64,000 nt of DNA, taken from NCBI GenBank assembly GCA_026389335.1, contig JAPLIB010000084.1, positions 1-64,000 of the forward strand. Direction: 5' to 3'. Both the position numbers and the translations under genes were made by a program. Source of the DNA: Cyanobacteriota bacterium (lineage in GTDB: Bacteria; Cyanobacteriota; Cyanobacteriia; PCC-6307; Cyanobiaceae). Position 1 is the stretch's first letter; each line of letters starts with the position of its first letter. Below, piece after piece: positions 1-8,432 of this stretch. The notes below the pieces were generated by a model. That model was not told where the DNA came from. It did not search any database and saw only the letters and a program-made list of their open reading frames with translations.

Positions 1-90
1 CAGGGCCGGGATACCTGGCAGTTCCTCGAGCAGGCCTGGATTGCCCATCACCGCGGTGGCGTAATGCCTTCTTTACTACCGGATACCTGA
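1..90 (+). mobile_element. C-terminal end of an IS66-like transposase ORF (5' end outside window)
   Basis: Frame 1 reads QGRDTWQFLEQAWIAHHRGGVMPSLLPDT*, resembling the C-terminus of IS66-type transposases (..CR.QGR...FL......G...PSLLP). Partial at window edge. Confidence 0.6.
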
Positions 91-136
91 GTTCAGCAGC
101 AAGAGCAGCACGGCTTCTTTGACCGCTCGGCGTTGA

Positions 137-1240
137 GCGATCAGGCGTGCATTCGCGCGGCGGTTCGTCCCGACCCCTGAATGGGTACCGAACGCCACCA
201 CGTTCAACTACGACGTTCAGCTCACGTTTGACACCAGTTTCAACGGCAAAGACCTGCTGCGCACCAATCTCCGGGCCGGCAACTTCGGCGACAGTGTGTT
301 TGGCGGTGAACCCCATTCCCTGGGCCTTTCGGAGCTTGAGATCGCCTATCAGGAGGATTGCGGCGCAGCCGATTGCGGCGATGTCGTCGCCATTGACAAA
401 CTCTTCTATCAATTCCCGCTCGGCAGTGGCTTCACCGCCACGATCGGAGCCCGCGTCGGCCAGGAAGACATGCTGGCTCTCTGGCCCAGTGTCTACCCAG
501 CCGACAGCATCTTGAATGTGATGACAGTCAATGGTGCACCCGCGGCCTATAACAAGAACCGTGGCGCCGGTGCCGGTCTTTGGTGGGAGAGAGACAACTT
601 CAGCATCAGTGCCAACTATGTGGCCACCAATGCCGATGTGGGTGATCCAGCTGCAGGAGGTATCGGCACCAAGGGATCCGGTGCTACGGGTACCGTTCAG
701 TTCGGCTATGCCGGAGAACAGTTTGGGCTGGCAGCCATCTGGAGTTATGTGCAACCCGAAACGGAGTTTGTGCCTGGCACGACACCCTTCACCCATTCAG
801 CGATTGATCACAATGCCGATGCCCGCACCAATGCCTTTGGCCTGAGTGGCTACTGGCAGCCGCTGGAAAGCGGCTGGTTGCCTTCTCTGAGCCTGGGCTG
901 GGGCATCAACAGCACCACCTTCCTCACCAGTCAGAGTCAAGGCAGCCTCAGCACCAGCCAATCCTGGATGGCCGGACTGCAGTGGACCGATGTCTTCGTC
1001 AAAGGCAATGATTTCGGCATGGCCGTGGGCCAACCTGTCTTTGCCACAGCTCTCACGGGTGGCATCACTCCCGATGATGGCGGTGTCGTATGGGAGTGGT
1101 GGTACAAGTTTCAGCTGACGGACAACATCAGCGTGACGCCAGCCATCATTTACCTCAGTCGCCCCCTGGGACAGAACACACCCAATGGTGAAACCTTCAG
1201 CCAGTTCGGTGGGCTGATCAAGACCAGCTTCAAATTCTGA
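137..1240 (+). pseudogene. Iron-uptake/OprB-like outer membrane porin, 5'-truncated
   Basis: Open frame from after a stop at 134-136 to 1240. Porin-type beta-barrel sequence ending ..GGLIKTSFKF*. No signal peptide or SLH-type N-terminus; homology-like reading appears to start near NATTFNYDVQLTFDTSF just after the IS tail. Confidence 0.7.
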
Positions 1241-1271
1241 CCGACTCTAGCTCAAAAACATAATCTTAAGG

Positions 1272-1302
1272 AGCGGGCTGATCATCACAGCCCGCTTTTT
1301 TT
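1272..1302 (+). terminator. Rho-independent terminator downstream of porin
   Basis: Perfect 9-bp stem agcgggctg/cagcccgct with 7-nt loop followed by T7. Confidence 0.9.
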
Positions 1303-1312
1303 CGTTGATTCC

Positions 1313-1624
1313 TCAGAGACCTGGCGTAAGTGCCGGGGTCAGAGTTTTACCGTCAACGCTCGACGATGCTGGCGACACAGCAGTGGGAGTCGTGGCTTGA
1401 GCATGACGATGCCCGGGCTTGGGGGGACGCCGATAAGCGCCGGAGCCACCACCACCACAGGCCAGCCAATCAGGGACCTCGAGATGAGGACTACGGGCTT
1501 CTGTCTGGTTGAATCCGGCCTGCGCCGAGAGGTTGGACGAGCTAACGAGAGAGAGAACCAATCCCGACAGCAGGATCAAGGATTTCGTCGCGATGTGCAT
1601 CAAGGTCTTGGTGACTTTTGCCAT
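1313..1624 (-). CDS. Small secreted hypothetical protein
   Basis: Internal ATG in ORF 1313..1909 gives MAKVTKTLMHIATKSLILLSGLVLSLVSSSNLSAQA.., a plausible signal peptide. Confidence 0.45.
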   Translation of the reverse strand: MAKVTKTLMHIATKSLILLSGLVLSLVSSSNLSAQAGFNQTEARSPHLEVPDWLACGGGGSGAYRRPPKPGHRHAQATTPTAVSPASSSVDGKTLTPALTPGL

Positions 1625-1709
1625 CCTAAATGTCCTTCCATCAAGCCGAGCCTGCCGGTCGGTTTTTGAGCACCATCGTTGCTCTTTAGCGAGGAAAAGT
1701 GTCGCAGGC

Positions 1710-2174
1710 TCAGGGAGCTGGATGCTCCTGGCAGGGCATCCACAGCGACCCCATGGCATGCACGCCCTCGCAGCCCAGCTCCTTCGCCTTCTGGAGGGCC
1801 ACCTGCTTGCTCGGGTAGGCGTAGAGATTGGATCCCGCCGATTGATGGTGGTGTTGCTGCTCAATGGCGTTGGCACCAGCACCGAGTCGGTAGAGCCCCA
1901 TGCCCTCAACCCCGACCCACCAGATCCCCATCACATTGACACCGGCAACCAGCAGGCCCATGCCAACGGCACAGACATTGATCAGGCCCATCCCCACGGC
2001 GCCGAAACTGATCACACCCATCGGTACCACACCGATACTCACCACCCCCATCGGCACGATGCCGATCGAAATGATGCCCAGAGGGGCGATGCCGATCGCC
2101 AGCAGCCTGGGCTTGCCGCCGCAGCCCCCTTGCTGGCCATCGGCGCCTGAGGACCCAGTCGTTTCGATCCTCAT
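1710..2174 (-). CDS. DUF3721-like protein with hydrophobic pentapeptide-repeat segment
   Basis: MRIETTG..IGIAPLGIISIGIVPMGVVSIGVVPMGVIS..; C-terminal AYPSKQVALQKAKELGCEGVHAMGSLWMPC matches the DUF3721-type motif. Start overlaps the upstream stop (TGATG). Confidence 0.7.
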   Translation of the reverse strand: MRIETTGSSGADGQQGGCGGKPRLLAIGIAPLGIISIGIVPMGVVSIGVVPMGVISFGAVGMGLINVCAVGMGLLVAGVNVMGIWWVGVEGMGLYRLGAGANAIEQQHHHQSAGSNLYAYPSKQVALQKAKELGCEGVHAMGSLWMPCQEHPAP

Positions 2175-2437
2175 CAAGGCGTCATCGGCATAGCGGTGCC
2201 ATGGCCACCGGTGGCAGCGCCGTGATTGGCGCAGGGCATCCATTGCTTGCCCATCGGATGGGCACCCGTGCAGTGGAACGCTGGCGCGGCAGCCTCCGCC
2301 TCCGCCTTGGTGTTGAACATCGCCTTCTGAGGCGCCTGGCCACTGGGTTGCTCGGCCCAGACCTGGGTTGGGGTCAGCCCGCTGAGACATCCGCCCAGGA
2401 CGGCACAAAAAATTCGGCGTCGGCATTGGTGCGGCAT
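2174..2437 (-). CDS. DUF3721-like secreted protein
   Basis: Signal-peptide-like N-terminus; KAMFNTKAEAEAAAPAFHCTGAHPMGKQWMPC motif. Confidence 0.7.
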   Translation of the reverse strand: MPHQCRRRIFCAVLGGCLSGLTPTQVWAEQPSGQAPQKAMFNTKAEAEAAAPAFHCTGAHPMGKQWMPCANHGAATGGHGTAMPMTP

Positions 2438-2521
2438 GGAGTTCGATCGACGCGGCAGTCGATTCTGACGTAGAGGAGTTGAGCCAAGGGGGGAGATCCG
2501 GGCCCCGCGGGTGGGTGCCGT

Positions 2522-3411
2522 TCAGACCAGGCAGGATTCCAGCCTGGCTTCCCCTCGAGCCAGGGCTGTGGCCTCAGCCAGGCTGGAGCAGATCCTGAAC
2601 AGATAGTCACCATCGTCGAGTCCGGCTGCGTCGAAGGCTTGCCTCACCTGGGGCTGGAGATCGGTGACAATGACACGAATGTGCCGGTGGTTGGTGCACT
2701 CCTGCAGGAAGCGGTGAAAGGCCGAGGCGGCACCAGCATCGAAGATGGTGATGCCATCGGCATAAAGAATCAGGTTCGAATCAGCTTCGGTGCTATCGAG
2801 CAGATCCCGCAGGATTCCCTCAGCCGCTGCGAAGAACATGGCCCCGGTGATTTTCACCATGCGCCAGCCCCGTGGCAAGGGCTCCTGGCTGTAGTGACGG
2901 TTAGTGCTGATGTCACGAATCTGGGTGAAGCGAGCCAGATCGCGCAGCAACAGCATCGTCGCGAAAATGCAGCCGACACAGATGGCGATCACCATATCGA
3001 ACGTCACGGTGAGACCAACACAGGTCAGGAAGACAAACCGGTCGGCTCGAGGAGCGGTGCGCAGCAGCCGGAGTGCCCGGCCATGCCATGGCGCGCGCTG
3101 ATCGGCGCCAGCAGCACGATGAACGCGGCCGTCGGACCGGAAATACTGAACCGTGAGCCGCCGAAGCTGGCGGCCAGGATGCCGCCGACGATGGCGGAGT
3201 TCAGTCCGTATTGAGGCGGCACCCCGCTGGCAATTGCCAGAGCCATGGCCAGCGGGATGGCGATCATCGCGACCGAGAGCCCAGCCAGAAGATCCGCCCG
3301 CAGACCGCTGCAGCCATACCAACCCTGGGAGAACTGATCGCGCAGAGCACTCATCGGCCGCAGCGCTCCCATCGACCGCTCGTGCACGGAACTGACTCGC
3401 ATCAACCCCAC
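2522..3411 (-). pseudogene. SulP-family anion transporter remnant (internal deletion plus frameshift)
   Basis: ORF 3025..3411 carries the SulP N-terminus (DLLAGLSVAMIAIPLAMALAIASGVPPQYGL..SGPTAAF). ORF 2522..3322 in another frame carries the last TM region and STAS domain. The ~250-300 aa core is missing. Confidence 0.85.
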
Positions 3412-3563
3412 CTCTTTTGATGTGAAATAAATGATACTTAGTATTTGAATGCCGCCATTTTTCTAGGCTGCGTACTGGCTAGCTCTGAAGGCCACCGCGT
3501 CAGCGAGCCTTCAAGGCCGCCGGCACAAAAAGCACAGAATCGGAACTTAATCAGGCGCTGCGA

Positions 3564-3830
3564 CTACGTGGCCGAAACTTTGACAGGGTTGAGAATAGTG
3601 GGATCGGCGGGCGCCGAAGGATCGGGATCCTGAATCAGCATGTGCTGAAGAACCCGCTCAGCGCGTTCGCTGTCGCGCCAACGAATCAGGTAAGCCGGCA
3701 TACTCGTGCCCCGGGCATTGATCTGCTCCACCGGTGCCATCACCCAGCCGCGGCGGGAGCGCCCCTGGGGATTGCGCTTGATCACAGAGTCGCCCTGTTG
3801 ATAGCGGAAGCCGATACGTTCTGCGCTCAT
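3564..3830 (-). CDS. Small conserved-looking hypothetical (possible SH3/chromo-like barrel)
   Basis: MSAERIGFRYQQGDSVIKRNPQGRSRRGWVMAPVEQINARGTSMPAYLIRWRDSERAERVLQ.., codirectional with the RHH gene. Confidence 0.6.
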   Translation of the reverse strand: MSAERIGFRYQQGDSVIKRNPQGRSRRGWVMAPVEQINARGTSMPAYLIRWRDSERAERVLQHMLIQDPDPSAPADPTILNPVKVSAT

Positions 3831-3877
3831 TTGATTCTCAGCATTAGGACTCAATTGTTGACGGAGGAACATTCAGC

Positions 3878-4144
3878 TCAGCCGTCGGCTTCCGGTCCCG
3901 AACCGAGCACTTGCTCCTGCCAGTCGGGACCCATTCTGGCTTCGATGAAATCACGAATCAGCTGACGGACCACCTGAGAGGGGGTGACGTCTTCCTGTTT
4001 ACAGAGCGCCTCAAAACAGGCCTTTTTCCTGGGGTCGATCAGGACGCTCAGACGGGCCGTCCGCTCTTCGCTGGGCAACGGGGAAGACTCCTGCTGGACA
4101 CGGTGCTGCATTAAGCCTACGGATCCATTACCCACCACATGCAT
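3878..4144 (-). CDS. Ribbon-helix-helix (CopG-like) DNA-binding protein
   Basis: TARLSVLIDPRKKACFEALCKQEDVTPSQVVRQLIRDFIE resembles RHH folds. True start may be an internal Met. Confidence 0.65.
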   Translation of the reverse strand: MHVVGNGSVGLMQHRVQQESSPLPSEERTARLSVLIDPRKKACFEALCKQEDVTPSQVVRQLIRDFIEARMGPDWQEQVLGSGPEADG

Positions 4145-4398
4145 CTCAGGTACGGATCAGATAATATCCTATAGCAACAGAGAGAGCAGCGCGGCCCGTG
4201 CTGCGGGGCTGTGAAGCCAAGCCCGGAGGCGTGAAGCTTCATGCCAACCGCCTCAGCGCCGAGCACGAGCCTGTACGAGCAGCAGGTTGCTCACCCAATC
4301 CCTTCCGGGGCGCTGGAGACCCTGCTGCAGCCAGAGCCGGACAGAGTCAGGAGGGGAAATGGGCTGACAGAGGGCCTGACAGCAGGAGCACCAGCGGC

Positions 4399-4731
4399 TC
4401 AGTTCTCGCCGCCACTGCTTTCAGGCTTGGGGCTTTCAGGCTTGGGGCTCTCATTGGTGCCGCTGCTGCCGCTCTCACCGGCGGTTTGTGTCTGTGGCCT
4501 GGGTTCCATCGTGACGCCCAGGCTGCGGCAGATGCCGATCGGATCGACACCCGGTGCCAGGCCCAGGGCTTTGCGCAGCGTGTCGAGCTGGGCCACGGAC
4601 TGCAGATCAATCGTGGCGGCGACCTGCCCGCAGGCCAGCTTTTTCAGGGCCTGGGTATCGGGACGCCCACAGCCTGCCAGCAGCGCCACAGCGATGCAGG
4701 CACCAACAGCACCAACCCTGGTCATCGTCAA
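4399..4731 (-). CDS. Small lipoprotein
   Basis: MTMTRVGAVGACIAVALLAGCGRP lipobox; C-terminal SPKPESPKPES repeat. Confidence 0.65.
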   Translation of the reverse strand: MTMTRVGAVGACIAVALLAGCGRPDTQALKKLACGQVAATIDLQSVAQLDTLRKALGLAPGVDPIGICRSLGVTMEPRPQTQTAGESGSSGTNESPKPESPKPESSGGEN

Positions 4732-5456
4732 CCTTTCGGACCTTGGGCCAACGTAGACAAAACAGCCAACGGCTGCCCTACTGGAGGTCGGCCCCCAGCC
4801 AAGGGCATGGTCCAGCAGGGCACCGGCCCGGTGTCAGCGACGGAGGCGGCGGCAAACATCCACGCCATGGGGGACGTCGATCAGCGGCCGCGAGCAAACC
4901 AGCGCTCGAAGACGCACGCCGCTCTCGCCCGGAGCAGGAGCAGCGCGATGAACAGCACTGAATTCGATCGCAGCATGAGTCGCCACCGTTGCAGATCGTC
5001 TTGGAGCGATGCTTGGATCCTGATGTGATCAGGTCGATCCCAGGGCTCTCCTTGATCATCAACAATCGTGGGGGCAATTACGTTAGCCAGGGTTAAACCC
5101 CAGCATCCTGTAGATATCTGGTGGCTGCCCAACCAAAAGGACTTTTGCCATCACTAGGGTTACGGCCTGTTGATGGGACTGAGGTGTGGCTACCCGAATT
5201 ACATGATCTCAAGCCAGCTGATCGAACGGAGCTGCGCGTTGGCCTGCGACCATTCCGCATGGGATCTGTCCGTCTGGAACTGGATGATCAGGTCATCCTT
5301 CACAACTACTGCCATGGGGGCTCCGGCGTGTTGCTCTCCTGGGGTTGTGCGACCCAGGTCCATCACCTCCTGCGCCGCCGCTGGGCGACAGCTCCGGTGT
5401 GAGCCACGGTTACCCCCCACTGCAGCGGGAGGCGAAATCCATAGCAATCAGCCAGA

Positions 5457-7709
5457 TCAGCCGCGCAGCAGGCGGTTGGGGAAATACCTCACTTGGGGGT
5501 CAGTGTCTCGCTCAGAGTCGGGGTGAGGATCAGATTCAGCAGCAGGTCCCTGCGCCGCCAGCACCTCCACCCCATGGACGGCCAGCCCTTCGCTACAGCG
5601 CTGGATGAATTCCTGCCGCAAAGCCACCGGCTGTTCGATGCGGATGCCGCCGCCGAACGCAAACAGCCAGTTGCGCAGGTCGATGTCGGCGGCCACCGTC
5701 CAGCGGGGCAGATCGAGCTCCACTGGGTAGGGATGGCTATCGCTTTTGGCGTTGGGTTCGAGCACGTGGGGGGCACCGGGGTGATGCCACCAGCGATCGC
5801 CGCTCAGCGGGCGCGAAAAACGGGTCTGCTCCAGGGGATAGCGGCCGGCACCTTCGCGCAGGAAGGCAAAGGCCCAGGGGGTGCAGGAGAAGCGCAGGGT
5901 CTCCAGCTGGCTGATCCGCAGTTGGGCTGAGGCACTGGCCAGAGCTAACTGAGCCTCGAGATCGTCGCCGAAATAGATGCCGCCCGTGTGGTGTAGCAGT
6001 TTCTCCAGCCGCTGCAGGGCCTTTTGCTGTTGCTCGGGGCTGCGGCGCAAGTCGCTGTCGTGCTGCCGCAGGGCGAGGCGATCGAGACGTTCGCTGCGGA
6101 TCAGTCCCTGCTCCCGGCCGATGGCGTCCTCCTCATAGATGAGGTACCAGCCGATGTTGTGGAAGATCAATTGCAGCGGCCACACCCGCAGCTCGCCATC
6201 GGGGCTGCCGGGGAAGCTGGCGGCGGAGGCATAGCGCTCCAGCCGCACCCGCCGCTGCTCAAAGATCGCCCGCTCGATCGCCTCCGCCCGCTTGGGGGCG
6301 GCGAGACTGTCGGCTCGCACCAGCCCAGCGTCGACAACGGCATGGCGGGCATAGCTGCGCACCGGTGCCTTGGACGCGGTGTCGATACCAGCCCAGGCGA
6401 GGCGCTGGTCGAGCTCCTGCAACAGATCCTGCGCCGAGGGATCCGCCAGGCGGCCGGCCGCCTGCTGCAGCACCGCATGCACCTCCAGCAACCTTGGCGG
6501 CGGCAGCAGGGCTGTGCCCAGGGCGTAGCCATGGCGCACGTTGTCGTGGCGGGAGCGGAAGCCGTAGGGGGTGAGGATCTTCTCGATGTCCTTGCGCAGG
6601 CTGGCACTTTCGCCTGGCAGGTAGGCGCCGGGGATGGTTTCGGTGGCGGCGATCAGGTGCTGGTGCAGGTTGCCGCCTTTGCTGGGGTCCCGATCAAAGG
6701 GGTTCTGCAGCAAGTGGCGCAGCAACGTCATCACTCGCACAAACACCGGCCCATCACCCATCGGCGGGTAGCCGCCATGGACCCCGCCGGCCGCTGGCGG
6801 GCGTAGGCGACGCAAGGGTTGATCGGCGGCTTTCGCCTCGGCCAGTTGAATCGGCGCCGTCACCGCCAGGGCGCTGGTGAAACCGTTGGCTTCCAGCCAG
6901 TCCAGATCACGGCGCAGGGCGTCGACATCGGCGTAGCAATCTCCGTGCAGACGTCGCAGGAATGCAGCGGCTCGATCCGCCAGATCGCCTGACGGCAGCG
7001 GCGATAGCCAGAGCTCCAGCTCCTCCCGGGTGCCGGGATCGTTCGCCTCCAGGCCTGGATAGCGACTGAGCAGGCGAATCAGGAACAGCAGCCGCTCCAG
7101 ATCCAGCAGCCGCGAATAGCCATGCAGCTGCAACTTGTTCTCACGGGCGCGGGCCGAGCGGATGCGTTTGTCGAGAGCAGCCAGTTCGGCCGCCAACACC
7201 GGCGTCAGCTCCTGGTGATGGCTGGGCACCACGGCGCAGATCGCCGCGAATCCTTCCGCTCGGCAGGGCCCGAACTGTGGATCGGCCAGGGCGGCGGCCA
7301 TCTCCTGAATCACCGGTACCGGCACCTGGCGATCGCGGGTGCGGTTCCACTCCAGACAGGTGGGCAGGGGCGTGTAGAGCCACCAGCCGATCCACTCCAC
7401 TGGCGCCGGCAACGGCAAGCCCTGGGTGATCGCCAGCCGCCAGGCCCTTTTGGCATGGGTGGCATCGACGATCACCGGCCGCCCCTCGGCCACGGCTTCC
7501 AGCAAACGCTGCTGCAGCCGCTGCTGAATCTCGGGCCAGGGGCCTTGCACGGCGGCGTCACCGAACACCTCGGCGCGGATCCCATCGGTGGAGAGCACCA
7601 GCGCCGGCAGTTGATCGGGGCCGCTGAGCAGGGGCGCCAGCGCCCAGGCCAGGGTGGTCTTGCCGCTGGCGGGCGGACCGATCAGCAGGTGGCAGCGCAG
7701 CGGAGCCAT
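5457..7709 (-). CDS. P-loop kinase (AAA_33/PNK-like) fused to a WYL-domain regulator
   Basis: ATG at 7709 (MAPLRCHLLIGPPASGKTTLAWAL..). Walker A and VIVDATHAKRAWR kinase motif; C-terminal half has a WYL-like region (RAIFEQRRVRLERY..VWPLQLIFHNIGWYLIYEE). Confidence 0.8.
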   Translation of the reverse strand: MAPLRCHLLIGPPASGKTTLAWALAPLLSGPDQLPALVLSTDGIRAEVFGDAAVQGPWPEIQQRLQQRLLEAVAEGRPVIVDATHAKRAWRLAITQGLPLPAPVEWIGWWLYTPLPTCLEWNRTRDRQVPVPVIQEMAAALADPQFGPCRAEGFAAICAVVPSHHQELTPVLAAELAALDKRIRSARARENKLQLHGYSRLLDLERLLFLIRLLSRYPGLEANDPGTREELELWLSPLPSGDLADRAAAFLRRLHGDCYADVDALRRDLDWLEANGFTSALAVTAPIQLAEAKAADQPLRRLRPPAAGGVHGGYPPMGDGPVFVRVMTLLRHLLQNPFDRDPSKGGNLHQHLIAATETIPGAYLPGESASLRKDIEKILTPYGFRSRHDNVRHGYALGTALLPPPRLLEVHAVLQQAAGRLADPSAQDLLQELDQRLAWAGIDTASKAPVRSYARHAVVDAGLVRADSLAAPKRAEAIERAIFEQRRVRLERYASAASFPGSPDGELRVWPLQLIFHNIGWYLIYEEDAIGREQGLIRSERLDRLALRQHDSDLRRSPEQQQKALQRLEKLLHHTGGIYFGDDLEAQLALASASAQLRISQLETLRFSCTPWAFAFLREGAGRYPLEQTRFSRPLSGDRWWHHPGAPHVLEPNAKSDSHPYPVELDLPRWTVAADIDLRNWLFAFGGGIRIEQPVALRQEFIQRCSEGLAVHGVEVLAAQGPAAESDPHPDSERDTDPQVRYFPNRLLRG

Positions 7710-8432
7710 CGGGGCAGCGGGAGACAGAGGCGTCGGCAGAGCACCTTGATCATCGCAGTCTTTCGCAGGAAAACCCGTGCCGCTAGCGATCGGTGCGTAG
7801 ACGCTGGTTGAACGTTGGATGCAAAGGCAGCGTGGCCGGCTCCAACTCCGTTCAAACCCAGCCTGGATCTGCTGGAGCTCACTGCTAGGCAGCCCAAGGC
7901 GGGTCAACCTCTGGCCCTGTTGCCAACCACACGCTGCCGCTGAATCCTGAGTGGGCGGGTGGAGTAACAGCGGTCAACCGTGGCCGATACAGGTTTTCAA
8001 CGGTTTCTTAGGCCGAAAAACCGGAGTTGCCGGACAGGCCATGGAGGTGGAGGACGGCGCTCGTCGTGGCCGTCTCCCTGAGCGAGGCCGATGCCCCCAT
8101 CAGCCACGCCCTGGCCCGAAGCGCTCTTGCTCGCGATCGATCAGCCCGCGGTTGCAGGCTTCTGTTGGCTTCGCCACCTCAAGCCCCGCTTGACCATGGC
8201 CTGGCGTTGCATGGGTTGGCTGCGGCTGCTCCCCCGGCCTGAGCTGCTTGCAGCCACCCGGCTCCACGCCGAACCGATACTCTGCCCGGGCCCTGCACCG
8301 TCCGCTCTCCACGCTCGCCAGCCATCGCAGCTCAGTTCTGATACCTGCTGAGCGCTCCTGACTGCCCCCGCTGAGATCGACACCCCTGCTCCTCTGGATC
8401 CAGCTCCTTTGGTTGCCCCGTCCCCTGACACC

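Noticed and set aside
4740-5450. Several short ORFs on both strands (e.g. 4881..5132 -, 5170..5526 +)
   Set aside because: No signal peptide or domain clearly supported, overlapping alternatives, no convincing start; left as unassigned intergenic DNA.
7910-8430. Short overlapping ORFs between the kinase-WYL gene and the GMC oxidoreductase
   Set aside because: Low-complexity high-GC frames on both strands with no recognisable product.
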